DNA of 64,000 nt from Cyclobacteriaceae bacterium. Lineage in GTDB: Bacteria > Bacteroidota > Bacteroidia > Cytophagales > Cyclobacteriaceae. Of the stretch, positions 35,742 through 45,187 are shown one piece after another. The translations under genes and the position numbers were made by a program. The notes under the pieces were generated by a model, which saw only the letters and a program-made list of their open reading frames with translations, made no database searches and had not been told where the DNA came from. Within the stretch, counting starts at the first letter, position 1. Every line of letters begins with the position of its first letter. The DNA is taken from contig JAHBUB010000002.1 of NCBI GenBank assembly GCA_019638285.1, positions 186,001-250,000 on the forward strand, in the 5' to 3' direction.

Positions 35742-36311
35742 GTGCAAATAGCGTTACTTATATTGGGTTGGTGTGTATATTTTTTATTGCACAGCTTACT
35801 GGCAGCTGATCGCACAAAGGGGTTTTCAAAAAAACTACTAGGAAAGTACTTCAAATTTTATCGGTTGGGTTATGTTCTGTTTTCTTTGACAGGCCTTTTA
35901 CTTTTGCTCTTTTGGAATTCAAATATTTATGCGGATTCCCTATTTAATCGTGAAGGTGTTGTACGCTATTTGAGTCTAATGTGCGCTGCCTTTGGAGTGA
36001 TTATTATAAAAGTCTCATTCAGAGCGTATAGTTTTTCTGAATTTATGGGATTGAGTGAAAATGGGGAGTCATTTACCACCGAAGGAATATTAAAGAGTAT
36101 CCGACATCCTGTTTATTCAGGAACTATACTTATCGTAATTGGATATTGGTTGTTCAATCCGAACATGCCTACATTGGTTTCCGTTATTTGTATTTTAGTT
36201 TATTTGCCCCTTGGAATATACCTGGAGGAAAGGAAACTAATAAAGCAGTTTGGGGAAAGATACATTCAATACAAGCGTGATGTCCCCGCCTTAATTCCAA
36301 AACTCTTTTGA
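35742..36311 (+). CDS. Isoprenylcysteine carboxyl methyltransferase (ICMT)-like membrane protein
   Basis: A 189-residue protein with five or so hydrophobic helices. The C-terminal signature is RHPVYSGTILIVIGYWLF followed by EERKLIKQFGERYIQYK, the SAM-binding motif (RHP...E..L...FG..Y..Y) of ICMT/PEMT-like membrane methyltransferases. Start GTG at 35742; no better ATG is available upstream. The target of methylation is unknown; bacterial members modify lipids or small molecules. It converges on the small gene at 36317 with 5 bp between. Confidence 0.8.
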   Translation: MQIALLILGWCVYFLLHSLLAADRTKGFSKKLLGKYFKFYRLGYVLFSLTGLLLLLFWNSNIYADSLFNREGVVRYLSLMCAAFGVIIIKVSFRAYSFSEFMGLSENGESFTTEGILKSIRHPVYSGTILIVIGYWLFNPNMPTLVSVICILVYLPLGIYLEERKLIKQFGERYIQYKRDVPALIPKLF

Positions 36312-36316
36312 GTGGA

Positions 36317-36529
36317 TTATTTTTTTTTGCCTTTCTTTTTTAAGGTTTCCTCTCGCTCTACCAATTTTTTATCCTCTACGTTTTTATTGAGAAAAGCATT
36401 CACTTTTTCAATATCCATATTCGATTTAATTTCTCCGAATTGATTGATCGAAATTTCTAAACCAGATAAATCCTTGTGAACTCTTGGTTTACCTTGTTTT
36501 TTACCGGGTTTATCACTCTTTTTAGCCAT
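36317..36529 (-). CDS. Small basic protein, unknown function
   Basis: A 70-residue protein with lysine-rich ends (MAKKSDKPGKKQGKPR and ETLKKKGKKK) and a short non-basic middle (LSGLEISINQFGEIKSNMDIEKVNAFLN). No membrane segment. Its charge suggests nucleic-acid or ribosome binding, but that is inference only. It lies 18 bp downstream of gltX, probably in its transcript. Confidence 0.7.
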   Translation of the reverse strand: MAKKSDKPGKKQGKPRVHKDLSGLEISINQFGEIKSNMDIEKVNAFLNKNVEDKKLVEREETLKKKGKKK

Positions 36530-36547
36530 AATGACAAGATAAAAATT

Positions 36548-38080
36548 TTAACTCGCTTTTTCTTCTAAAGTGTTAAGCGCATAAGTCAATCGTGAAGTTA
36601 CTTCGCTTGCCCCCAGTAAGGCCATGGTAACCATTAAGTCTGGGCCAGAAGCACCTCCTGTTAAAGCCATTCTTAAAGCCTGCATTATTTTTCCCTGCGC
36701 AATCCCCAATCGGTTAGTGACATCCACCAGTGCAGTGGTAGCAGTATCGACTGTTAATTCGTTTGTTTTATTTATTTCATCCTTTAGTGCTGTAATAACA
36801 GCAATGGATTCATTGTTCCATTTTTTTGATGCAATCTTTTCATCAAATGATTTCGGAGCGAAAAAAAATATTTTCCCAAGCGATGCAATATCTGAAGGAA
36901 AGGTGATGCGTTCCCGCAATGCATTGGCAATTGCGTATGCCTTTTCATTTTCACAATCAATGCCCTGACTTTTTAAATCAGTAATTAATAATTGACCAAG
37001 CTCTTCATCTGTTTTGGAACGCAGGTATTGTTGATTGAACCAATTGGCTTTTTGAATATCAAACTTCGCCCCAGCCTTCCCGATTCGCTCAATCTCAAAG
37101 GCCTCAATCAATTCCTCTACAGTAAATAATTCTTGCTCAGTTCCGGGATTCCAGCCTAAAAATGCCAGAAAGTTTATTAAAGCCTCCGGTAAATAGCCTC
37201 TTTCCCTGAACCCTTCCGCCAACTCGCCTGTATGGGGGTCTGTCCAATTCAATGGAAAGATGGGAAACCCCATCTGATCTGCATCCCTTTTGCTGAGCTT
37301 TCCTTTTCCATCAGGTTTCAATAGCAAGGGGAGATGCGCAAAAGCAGGCATTTCATTTTCCCATCCGAGGAATTTATAGGTAAGTACGTGAAGCGGAGCA
37401 GAAGGCAGCCACTCTTCCCCGCGAATAACATGCGATATTTTCATTAGATAGTCGTCCACCACATTGGCCAGATGGTAAGTAGGCATGCCATCAGACTTCA
37501 TCAACACTTTGTCATCAATTTGAGAAGTGTTCACGGAAATTTTACCCCTTATCAGATCATTGAGTTCTACCTGTTCAGACTTAGGCACCTTCAGTCGTAT
37601 CACATAGGGCGCTCCTGCTCTTATTTTATTGTTTACTTCATCCTCTGAAAGCGTCAAAGAATTTTTCATTTCTATTCTTGTGGCACTATCATATTGAGGG
37701 TTAACTCCCGTCTTCATCAATCGATTGCGCATGGCCTCTAGTTCTTCTGCACTATCAAAAGCATAATAGGCATGGCCATCATTAAGTAATTGCTGTGCGT
37801 ATTTTGTATAAATATTTTTGCGTTCTGATTGTCGATAGGGTGCATGGGGTCCTCCTTTGTCAGGGCCTTCATCAATTTCAATCCCTACCCACTTCAAGGC
37901 ATCTTTGATATATACTTCTGCACCCGGCACATACCTATTTTGGTCAGTGTCTTCAATACGGAGTATCATTTTACCCTGATGCTTGCGGGCAAGAAGGTAG
38001 TTATACAATGCGGTGCGTACGCCTCCTATATGAAGGGCACCCGTGGGGCTTGGAGCAAATCGAACTCTTACGTCTTTCAT
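36548..38080 (-). CDS. gltX: Glutamate--tRNA ligase
   Basis: Class I aminoacyl-tRNA synthetase of 510 residues. The HIGH motif is in RFAPSPTGALHIGG (H17), and the KMSKS-like loop is KGKLSKRDAD. RIEDTDQNRYVPG is the glutamate-binding segment. ATG at 38080 is used; the TTG one codon upstream is an alternative. A TACCTTTG box on this strand at 38111-38118 is a likely -7 element with a leader of about 25 nt. Confidence 0.97.
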   Translation of the reverse strand: MKDVRVRFAPSPTGALHIGGVRTALYNYLLARKHQGKMILRIEDTDQNRYVPGAEVYIKDALKWVGIEIDEGPDKGGPHAPYRQSERKNIYTKYAQQLLNDGHAYYAFDSAEELEAMRNRLMKTGVNPQYDSATRIEMKNSLTLSEDEVNNKIRAGAPYVIRLKVPKSEQVELNDLIRGKISVNTSQIDDKVLMKSDGMPTYHLANVVDDYLMKISHVIRGEEWLPSAPLHVLTYKFLGWENEMPAFAHLPLLLKPDGKGKLSKRDADQMGFPIFPLNWTDPHTGELAEGFRERGYLPEALINFLAFLGWNPGTEQELFTVEELIEAFEIERIGKAGAKFDIQKANWFNQQYLRSKTDEELGQLLITDLKSQGIDCENEKAYAIANALRERITFPSDIASLGKIFFFAPKSFDEKIASKKWNNESIAVITALKDEINKTNELTVDTATTALVDVTNRLGIAQGKIMQALRMALTGGASGPDLMVTMALLGASEVTSRLTYALNTLEEKAS

Positions 38081-38134
38081 CAATGTAGCGATAACTAAGT
38101 TTCAGGTTTGCAAAGGTAAGAAAGTCCAGGGCGA

Positions 38135-38599
38135 TTAGATGAAAACTTCCAATAGGGCTTTGTGTGTAAACTTCAGTTGAATTTTAAAGTTAGACCAGGT
38201 AATCCAATGCACAAGGCCTAAAAGGAGGAGTGATCCTAATAAATATAAAGGAGACTGATATTGATAACCCGCCAGGGCACCAGCCAGTAAAATGAATAAA
38301 CTCCAAAATACCAGAAACATCTTGGTAACCGGAAATAATTTGTAGGTAACGAAGACTATGCAGCCGGAAGAGGTGGTTTCAATTCTGCCGACCACAAGGG
38401 GGATGTAATTATTAGGTCTCGAAATTTTGAGTGAAACTCGAAATCGATTTTCTTTCACCCATCCAATAAAGCGGAATTGGGTTCCCTCCAGGTTTTGAAA
38501 TAATACCCTAGAGGTAGTTACTTCACGAATTTTTTTTATGACCTCCAGTGAAGACTGGGTGAGTATAAATGTTTCGTAATGATTGGGAAGGAGGGTCAC
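38135..38599 (-). CDS. Small membrane protein, unknown function
   Basis: A 154-residue protein with a polar N-terminal half (strand-rich, about 1-85) and two membrane helices (about 94-112 and 117-136) with a short C-terminal tail. Start is GTG, overlapping the ridA stop codon by 4 bp (GTGA), which implies translational coupling to ridA. No family recognised. Confidence 0.65.
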   Translation of the reverse strand: MTLLPNHYETFILTQSSLEVIKKIREVTTSRVLFQNLEGTQFRFIGWVKENRFRVSLKISRPNNYIPLVVGRIETTSSGCIVFVTYKLFPVTKMFLVFWSLFILLAGALAGYQYQSPLYLLGSLLLLGLVHWITWSNFKIQLKFTHKALLEVFI

Positions 38600-38976
38600 T
38601 TCACCGCGATGCAGGATATTTCCACATTTACATCCTTAGGCAACCTGCTTACTTCTACTGTTTCTCTTGCGGGAGGATTTGTTTTAAAGTATTTTCCGTA
38701 GATTTCATTTACTTTGGGAAAATTATTCATATCACTCAGAAAAATAGAACACTTTACTACGTTTAAAAAATCCATTTTAGCCTCCTGAAGTACTGCTTCA
38801 AGATTTTTCATTACCTGTTCTGTTTCAGAAACAATGTCACCGGTAATTACCTTGCCAGTAGTAGTGTTAATGGGGATTTGTCCCGAAACAAAAAGTGTAT
38901 TGCCAGCCATAATAGCCTGACTGTATGGACCAATGGGTTCGGGAGCATTGGGTGAATAGACTACTTCTTTTGCCAT
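38596..38976 (-). CDS. ridA: RidA family reactive-intermediate deaminase
   Basis: A 126-residue enzyme that hydrolyses enamine/imine intermediates from PLP enzymes (for example 2-aminoacrylate). The family marks are PIGPYSQAIMAGNTLFVSGQIP near the start and the PPARETVEVSRLPKDVNVEI segment with the catalytic arginine. The length matches the trimeric RidA/YjgF fold. It is coupled to the small membrane-protein gene downstream. Confidence 0.94.
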   Translation of the reverse strand: MAKEVVYSPNAPEPIGPYSQAIMAGNTLFVSGQIPINTTTGKVITGDIVSETEQVMKNLEAVLQEAKMDFLNVVKCSIFLSDMNNFPKVNEIYGKYFKTNPPARETVEVSRLPKDVNVEISCIAVK

Positions 38977-39041
38977 AACTTAAGGGTTTATTACTTTTGA
39001 CAAATATCTTAATTTTTGGCCCAACCGCCCCCTTATCCACC

Positions 39042-39719
39042 ATGAATATTCTTATAATTGGAGAAGCCCAGCATGTGGATGAGTGCAAAGAGAAGTTTGG
39101 GAAACAGCATACCTATCAGACAACTGCTGAACATAAGGGGGCAGAAAGGTTCTTTTCAAGCAGTGAGGTCATTTTTGATTTCATCATAGACGAATCTCCG
39201 GATAAAATGAGCGTTTATCACAATCATCCTGGGGTGATAGCTTTTCTTAATTCAACTAAAAAAAGTTTGTTAGAATTGGTGACTTCCTTTGCGGGAACTA
39301 TTCAATGCACACTGTTTGGCTTTAATGGCCTTCCCACTTTTGTTAATAGAGAGATTCTTGAAGTGGTCTTATTAAATAATGAGAGATCAGAAATACTCAC
39401 TGAGATTTGCGATAAACTTCAAACAAAGCATCTGATTATTGAGGATCGTGTAGGAATGGTAACGCCTCGTGTGGTGTGTATGATTATCAATGAAGCCTAT
39501 TTCACTTTTCAGGAAGGAACGGCTACCAAGGAAGACATTGATATGGGGATGAAATTAGGCACCAATTACCCTTATGGCCCTTTTGAGTGGTGCGAGCTCA
39601 TCGGTATAAAACATGTTTATGAATTGCTGGATGCAGTGTATGCAGACACAAAGGACGAACGCTACAAAATATGTCCCTTGCTCAAAAAAGAATACCTACT
39701 TCAACTTACTCCACAGTAA
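39042..39719 (+). CDS. 3-hydroxyacyl-CoA dehydrogenase-like protein with a degenerate NAD domain
   Basis: A 225-residue protein. The C-terminal half (about 125-225) matches the 3-hydroxyacyl-CoA dehydrogenase C-terminal domain: DRVGMVTPRVVCMIINEAYFTFQEGTA, DIDMGMKLGTNYPYGPFEW. The N-terminal part is only about 120 residues and starts MNILIIGEAQHVDECK, without the GxGxxG nucleotide loop or the catalytic His motif of active enzymes (usually about 290 residues). It may be a non-catalytic relative. ATG 39042 is preferred because an earlier TTG lies inside a TACTTTTG promoter-like box (38992-38999). Its 3' end overlaps glmS by 14 bp. Confidence 0.78.
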   Translation: MNILIIGEAQHVDECKEKFGKQHTYQTTAEHKGAERFFSSSEVIFDFIIDESPDKMSVYHNHPGVIAFLNSTKKSLLELVTSFAGTIQCTLFGFNGLPTFVNREILEVVLLNNERSEILTEICDKLQTKHLIIEDRVGMVTPRVVCMIINEAYFTFQEGTATKEDIDMGMKLGTNYPYGPFEWCELIGIKHVYELLDAVYADTKDERYKICPLLKKEYLLQLTPQ

Positions 39720-41541
39720 CTGACTTAGCCAGATTTCTTGGCTGGTCCACGTTACATCCTCTCAATACGGCCATGTGGTAGGACAATAACTGTAAAGGAA
39801 TAACTGAAATCAATGGCATTAAGGGCTCGAGGGTAGCAGGGATTTCGATGACATACTCCGACATTTCCGGAATTAAAGTATCCCCCTCTGTAATGACGGA
39901 AATAATCTTGCCCTTGCGCGCCTTTACCTCTTGAATATTGGATACGATCTTCTCGTAAGAACTATCTTTTGTGGCAATAAACACCACGGGCATCTCTTCG
40001 TCAATCAATGCAATAGGGCCGTGTTTCATTTCTGCCGCGGGATAACCCTCTGCATGGATGTATGAAATTTCCTTGAGTTTCAAAGCGCCTTCAAGTGCTA
40101 CCGGAAAATTGTATCCTCGGCCTAAATAAAGAAAATTAGTGGCGTCTTTAAATGTTTCTGCGATTTTCAGAATTTGTGGGTCGTGTTCCAAAACCTTTTC
40201 GACTTTGCCAGGAATATTCTCCAGCTCTACCATCAATTCGCGATACTTTTTTTCAGGAATAGTGCCTTTTTTGTGAGCCACAATCATGGCAATCATGTAC
40301 AAAACAGTGAGTTGTGCAGTAAATGCTTTTGTGCTGGCCACTCCAATTTCCGGGCCGGCATGGGTATACGCACCAGCGTGAGTGGCACGCGGAATAGAGG
40401 AGCCCACTACATTACAAACCCCAAAAATGATGGCTCCCTTTGATTTGGCCAATTCAATGGCGGCCAAAGTATCGGCAGTCTCACCTGATTGGGATATAGC
40501 AATAACCACATCTCCTTCATGAACCACGGGGTTTCTGTAGCGAAATTCTGACGCATATTCTACCTCCACTGGAATGCGGCAGGTTTCCTCAAAGAAGTAT
40601 TCTGCCACCAATCCAGCATGCCATGAAGTTCCGCAGGCAACGATTACTATTCTATCGGCATTTACAAGCGCATTTACATAATCCCTTAATCCGCCCAGAA
40701 CCAATCGGCCAGTCGAGGAATCAAGTCGCCCTCTCATGCAATCCATGATAGAGCGAGGTTGCTCAAAAATTTCTTTAAGCATGAAATGTTCAAAGCCGCC
40801 CTTCTCTATGGCCTCCAGCTCCATATCAACTATCTGTACATAAGGAGTGAGTGGAAGATTGGATGTATCTTTAATAGTAAGTTTTCCATCTTTAATGATC
40901 GCGATTTCCTGATCGTTGAGATAGATTACTTCGTTGGTGTATTCGATAATGGGGGTAGCATCTGAAGCCAAAAAGAATTCATCCTTACCAACACCTATCA
41001 CAAGTGGACTTCCCTTTCTTGCTGCAATAAGTAAGTTAGGATCGTCAAGAGACATTACTACTATTGCATAGGCTCCCACTACTTTTGTTAGCGCCAATCG
41101 AACCGCTTCATCAAGGGAGCAGTTTTCATTTTCCTGGATGTCTTCAATAAAATGAATAAAGACTTCTGTATCGGTATCACTCTGAAAGGTGTGCCCCTTG
41201 TTAATTAGATCTTGTTTAAGAGCACTATAGTTCTCGATTATCCCATTGTGTATTATGGCTAGCTTTTTGGTGGCGGAATAATGTGGGTGTGCATTGCCAT
41301 CTGTAGGTTCACCGTGGGTTGCCCAGCGGGTGTGTCCCATTCCAATGTGGCTTTCTAGGTTTAAGCCCTTGATAGAGGCTTCTAACTCTGAGACCCTCCC
41401 TTTCTTTTTGTAGACGTTAAGGCCGCCATTCATCAGGGCAATGCCAGCACTATCGTAACCACGGTATTCAAGCCTTTTTAGGCCTTTTATGATCACCTCT
41501 TGAGCTTGTCTCGGTCCGAGGTATGCTACAATTCCACACAT
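39706..41541 (-). CDS. glmS: Glutamine--fructose-6-phosphate aminotransferase (isomerising)
   Basis: Makes glucosamine-6-phosphate, the first step toward UDP-GlcNAc for peptidoglycan and LPS. It has 611 residues. The N-terminal nucleophile is C2 (MCGIVAYLG), with the glutaminase motif GHTRWATHG. Two SIS sugar-isomerase domains follow, with VACGTSWHAG, ISQSGETADT and AEGYPAAEMKHGP. The last residues, NLAKSVTVE, match the conserved C-terminus. It is 13 bp downstream of the DUF4270 gene. No ribozyme-like leader is present, since it follows another gene. Confidence 0.97.
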   Translation of the reverse strand: MCGIVAYLGPRQAQEVIIKGLKRLEYRGYDSAGIALMNGGLNVYKKKGRVSELEASIKGLNLESHIGMGHTRWATHGEPTDGNAHPHYSATKKLAIIHNGIIENYSALKQDLINKGHTFQSDTDTEVFIHFIEDIQENENCSLDEAVRLALTKVVGAYAIVVMSLDDPNLLIAARKGSPLVIGVGKDEFFLASDATPIIEYTNEVIYLNDQEIAIIKDGKLTIKDTSNLPLTPYVQIVDMELEAIEKGGFEHFMLKEIFEQPRSIMDCMRGRLDSSTGRLVLGGLRDYVNALVNADRIVIVACGTSWHAGLVAEYFFEETCRIPVEVEYASEFRYRNPVVHEGDVVIAISQSGETADTLAAIELAKSKGAIIFGVCNVVGSSIPRATHAGAYTHAGPEIGVASTKAFTAQLTVLYMIAMIVAHKKGTIPEKKYRELMVELENIPGKVEKVLEHDPQILKIAETFKDATNFLYLGRGYNFPVALEGALKLKEISYIHAEGYPAAEMKHGPIALIDEEMPVVFIATKDSSYEKIVSNIQEVKARKGKIISVITEGDTLIPEMSEYVIEIPATLEPLMPLISVIPLQLLSYHMAVLRGCNVDQPRNLAKSVTVE

Positions 41542-41554
41542 AACTGTTAGTAAA

Positions 41555-43081
41555 TTATTTTGTTACCGACACTGGTACTGTGTAAACAATCTTCAGTTTG
41601 ACATTGTCTTTATTGAAGACAGTCCTGTTTACAGATTTTCCGATTTGAGGAGATGCGGCCACAAGGGCATAGTTAGTGTACCTAAACTCCGTATCCTTTA
41701 CATTGTGCATAGTTTGAAAGAAATCGGTAAGATCTGCAGTGTACCTTTTATTCTCAGCCTTGTAAATCAGATCAAAAAACGAACCTGTTATTTGCGCATT
41801 TATCTTTTGTCCGATGACATACCATCCATCCTCATCATAGGTCATAGAAGGATAAAGTGGAAAGGTAGCTTCTGTGTCTACGCTACTATAAAAATTAACA
41901 AACTTATTAGAGGTATTGAGGTAACGAAGTCTTAAGGCTGAGGGAGGCGTAAAAGGTGCCGTGTCATCTACATCAATGGAGAGTTGCACCGAGTTAAACA
42001 CCAAATTAGGAATGGTATCGGCAAATTCAAGAAATTTGTCAAAGTTTAACTTTGTTGTTACCGGATTTCCAGATTGATAATAGCGCGTTCCATCCAGTTC
42101 AACAGCAGTTCCAGCTGTGGGTAATAGCGCCAGAGGGGTTGCGGATCTATCTGCTGTGATGTGACTAAAGCCAATCAACCCAGTATTGAATATTGAATAT
42201 TCCAAGGTTTTACGAACAATCCCACTTGAAGTAGCATCAGGTTCATCATAGGTGAGTATAATTCTTGATTTAGAAAAGGACGTGGAGTCGATCTCCGGAT
42301 TAAAACCGAGCACCTTGGTGTCAGTTGATCCCGGGCGAATGACCAATCCTTTAAAAATTCTCCTGAATCGGCTTAGGGTGGTATAGTCAGCAGTTTGATT
42401 TCTTGCCATTGCAAATAATCTCTCTGCAAACGCTGAATGTAATTGGATCTTCAGGGTATCAATAGTCTTGTGATCTAATTTGCCAGGATTGCTTTTTAAG
42501 TCATCAAATTTTTGGTCAAAACCGGATGGGTCAATTGTGAAAAGAGTTGTTCCTATCGGACTAGGATCATAGGGTATACTGGAGTTAAAATAGAACGGCT
42601 GATAGCCCGGAACCCCTTGGATGCGCATTGGAAGTTCACTTGAAGGAGAAGTTACAGGGGGGATACTGTCCAGTAACTCATATACTGTAAAAGAATTTGT
42701 TGAGGTTACCCCATCTCCATACTGATAAAAGTCGGGACTTAGTACCAAATAACCCGATACCAATGTAGCGGACGAAGAGATATTAACTTTAGGGTTAATG
42801 GGCCCAAATTGGGTATAGGCCTCAGCTGTAATCTCACCAAAAGTGTTGTCATAATATCTACCTACAAGCAGCCTTCCGTTGGCAGCTTGACTCAGGTTGT
42901 TATATGTCAATACCGAATCAATCAGCATGACGGAAGACGCCACAGGCACCTCCTGATAAATTACTTTGAACTTATCAGATTTAGGCTTAAATCCCAGAAG
43001 ACTATTTTCGTCTTCCTTACACGCAATTAAAAAAAGAAAAGCAAGGAATGTTAACCCCGCAAACCTACCCCACGAGTTCAT
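41555..43081 (-). CDS. DUF4270 family lipoprotein
   Basis: A 508-residue secreted protein with lipoprotein signal (LTFLAFLFLIACKED; the Cys is about residue 21). The mature part is beta-rich, with TAEAYTQFGP and RLLVGRYYDNTFG, typical of DUF4270 proteins of Bacteroidota. Its role is unknown; an exported structural or adhesive protein is guessed. ATG 43081 fits the signal peptide and overlaps the end of the glycogen-synthase-like gene by 17 bp, so the two are coupled. Confidence 0.8.
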   Translation of the reverse strand: MNSWGRFAGLTFLAFLFLIACKEDENSLLGFKPKSDKFKVIYQEVPVASSVMLIDSVLTYNNLSQAANGRLLVGRYYDNTFGEITAEAYTQFGPINPKVNISSSATLVSGYLVLSPDFYQYGDGVTSTNSFTVYELLDSIPPVTSPSSELPMRIQGVPGYQPFYFNSSIPYDPSPIGTTLFTIDPSGFDQKFDDLKSNPGKLDHKTIDTLKIQLHSAFAERLFAMARNQTADYTTLSRFRRIFKGLVIRPGSTDTKVLGFNPEIDSTSFSKSRIILTYDEPDATSSGIVRKTLEYSIFNTGLIGFSHITADRSATPLALLPTAGTAVELDGTRYYQSGNPVTTKLNFDKFLEFADTIPNLVFNSVQLSIDVDDTAPFTPPSALRLRYLNTSNKFVNFYSSVDTEATFPLYPSMTYDEDGWYVIGQKINAQITGSFFDLIYKAENKRYTADLTDFFQTMHNVKDTEFRYTNYALVAASPQIGKSVNRTVFNKDNVKLKIVYTVPVSVTK

Positions 43082-43868
43082 TGTACAAATTATAATACGA
43101 TTCAGTGCAGTTGTCGTCTTCTTCAATGGTTTCAATCTTCTTTTCTTTAATCTTTTTCATCAATCCCTCCAGCTTCTTGTTGTCACCAGCTACTGATACA
43201 ATGTCTGAGAATTGAGCACCCAGTTTAATGAACCCTTCGTAGTCTGCTGTTTTTAAGTGACCGAGCATATTGTCCTCAATATCCATCATTTTCACTTTAC
43301 CTAAAAGGTCGCCTTTAAACTTGTGGTTAAAACTGTTATTATATATCGTAAATACAGTTTTGGTAAGCTTAAATAACGGATCGTTCTTGTAAGTTGTTTT
43401 AAGATATAAAGGAATAAAACTGGTGATCCAGTCATTACAATGAACTATATCGGGAGCCCATCCCAGCTTGCGAACAGTTTCAATAACCCCTTTACAGAAG
43501 AAAATGGCCCTTTCGTCATTGTCCTCATAGAATTTATTCTCTTTATCGTGGAATACAGATTTCCTGTGGAAGTAGTCTTCATTATCAATAAAGTATACCT
43601 GGAGTTTTGCATTGGGTATAGATGCCACTTTAATGATTAAGGGCTTCTCCTCATCGCCTACAGCAATATTAATTCCAGACAACCTCACCACTTCATGCAA
43701 CCGGTTTTTTCTTTCATTGATAAGGCCAAATCTTGGCACCAATATCCTTATTTCCATTCCTTTTTCTTGCATGGCCTGGGGTAGTTTTCTTACAAAATCG
43801 GAAACTTCACAGGTCTGAAGAAAAGGATTGATTTCACTAGCTACATAAAGAATACGAAGTTTTGACAT
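43065..43868 (-). CDS. Short glycogen/starch synthase-like protein (N-terminal domain only)
   Basis: A 267-residue protein that matches the N-terminal (GT5) half of glycogen synthase: LRILYVASEINPF, EIRILVPRFG, PDIVHCNDWITSFIPLYLK. True GlgA is about 480 residues with a second Rossmann domain holding the ADP-glucose site; that is absent, and the tail is an acidic/lysine stretch. The KTGGL loop that binds ADP-glucose reads QTCEV (18-22), so lysine and both glycines are lost. Catalysis therefore seems unlikely. It starts the DUF4270-glmS unit and is divergent from panC. A TACTTTTG -7-like box is at 43907-43914. Confidence 0.78.
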   Translation of the reverse strand: MSKLRILYVASEINPFLQTCEVSDFVRKLPQAMQEKGMEIRILVPRFGLINERKNRLHEVVRLSGINIAVGDEEKPLIIKVASIPNAKLQVYFIDNEDYFHRKSVFHDKENKFYEDNDERAIFFCKGVIETVRKLGWAPDIVHCNDWITSFIPLYLKTTYKNDPLFKLTKTVFTIYNNSFNHKFKGDLLGKVKMMDIEDNMLGHLKTADYEGFIKLGAQFSDIVSVAGDNKKLEGLMKKIKEKKIETIEEDDNCTESYYNLYNELVG

Positions 43869-43957
43869 ATTTTTGAGTTTTTACAAAAGAATGGGAAATC
43901 GAGCCACAAAAGTACGCAAATTTTACCCCTTATTCAACTTGCATAAGGTCAAAAGCC

Positions 43958-43965
43958 TACCTTTG
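43958..43965 (+). promoter_or_regulatory. -7 box upstream of panC
   Basis: TACCTTTG, 22 bp before the panC ATG, matches TAnnTTTG. The -33 region shows only a partial ACTTG at a short spacing. On the other strand TACTTTTG at 43907-43914 serves the divergent glycogen-synthase-like gene, so a 120-bp interval carries two divergent promoters. Confidence 0.5.
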
Positions 43966-43987
43966 CGCCCCATTACAATGGCCCTAA

Positions 43988-44839
43988 ATGGAAATTTTCG
44001 AAGAAATTGAGCCTTTAAGGGCCTTTTTACAGGGTAAGCGGAGCGCCTTAAATTCTATTGGGCTGGTCCCTACAATGGGGGCCCTGCATGCTGGTCATTT
44101 GGCCCTTATCCGCGCATGCAAGGCAGAAAATGAAGTCACTGTTAGTTCTATTTATGTTAATCCAGCGCAATTCAATAATCAGACAGATCTTGATAAATAC
44201 CCACGTTCCCTAGAGGCAGACATAGAAATGCTGAAGGCGGAAGGCTGCCAGGTATTATTTGCTCCGCAAGATACCGAAATGTATTCTGGGAAGTCATTGA
44301 CTTTCGACTTTGGTTCACTAGATAAAGTACTGGAAGGGGAATTCAGACCTGGCCATTTTAGTGGAGTTGCACTGGTGGTGTCCAAGCTGTTCAATATAGT
44401 GCAACCCGACCGGGCATATTTTGGACAAAAAGACTATCAACAGTTTCAGATTATTAATCAACTAAAAGAGGAATTAAAATTTCCTGTCGAACTTCATAGT
44501 GTGCCTATCGTTAGAGAAAAATCAGGACTCGCCCTGTCTTCTAGAAACCAACGACTGAGTGACGAAAATAAAACGCAGGCTTTATTTCTATACCATAGTT
44601 TAACAGATGCTAAAGATCAAATTTTGAATGGGGTGCCATTTGCTGAAATAAAGAGTGAAGTGGAGCGAAGGGCAAAACAGAATAGAGGCGTGCAATTGGA
44701 GTATTTTGAATTGGCCAATAAGAACACACTGCAACCGTTGGAAGATTTAAAGGATATTCACAATGGAATTATTTTGATTGCTGCATTTGTAAATAATGTT
44801 CGACTGATTGACAATATTTTATTAGAAAAAAAGAGATGA
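43988..44839 (+). CDS. panC: Pantothenate synthetase PanC
   Basis: ATP-dependent condensation of pantoate and beta-alanine. It has 283 residues. Motifs: [17 protein letters not shown] (HxGH nucleotide site), [10 protein letters not shown], and [13 protein letters not shown] (KMSKS-like). The start ATG matches the family start. The stop overlaps the panD start by 4 bp, so beta-alanine-making PanD and PanC are coupled. Confidence 0.97.
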   Translation: MEIFEEIEPLRAFLQGKRSALNSIGLVPTMGALHAGHLALIRACKAENEVTVSSIYVNPAQFNNQTDLDKYPRSLEADIEMLKAEGCQVLFAPQDTEMYSGKSLTFDFGSLDKVLEGEFRPGHFSGVALVVSKLFNIVQPDRAYFGQKDYQQFQIINQLKEELKFPVELHSVPIVREKSGLALSSRNQRLSDENKTQALFLYHSLTDAKDQILNGVPFAEIKSEVERRAKQNRGVQLEYFELANKNTLQPLEDLKDIHNGIILIAAFVNNVRLIDNILLEKKR

Positions 44840-45183
44840 GGGTAGAGGTGTTAAAATCAAAAATTCACAGGGCCAAAGTGACGCAGGCTGAATTGCATTA
44901 TGTGGGAAGCATTACCATCGATGAAAGACTGATGGAGGAGGCCAATCTGTTAGAGGGTGAGAAGGTACAGGTGGTAAATGTGAACAACGGAGAGCGCCTG
45001 GAGACCTATGTGATCAAAGGGGATAGAGACAGTGGAGTTATTTGTTTAAACGGACCAGCAGCACGGAAAGCCATGGTGGGCGACATAGTTGTAATCATAT
45101 CTTATGCCTCCATGGATTGGGAAGAAGCAAAATCATTCAAGCCCTCGCTTGTATTCCCTGATATAGAAAACAGACTTAATTAA
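44836..45183 (+). CDS. panD: Aspartate 1-decarboxylase PanD
   Basis: Pyruvoyl-dependent enzyme that makes beta-alanine for PanC. It has 115 residues. Self-cleavage is predicted between G24 and S25 (YVGSITID), with S25 becoming the pyruvoyl group. Other conserved parts are [27 protein letters not shown] and VIIISYA-like. It directly follows panC with overlapping ATGA and precedes the flippase-like gene by 4 bp. Confidence 0.97.
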   Translation: MRVEVLKSKIHRAKVTQAELHYVGSITIDERLMEEANLLEGEKVQVVNVNNGERLETYVIKGDRDSGVICLNGPAARKAMVGDIVVIISYASMDWEEAKSFKPSLVFPDIENRLN

Positions 45184-45187
45184 TCCT

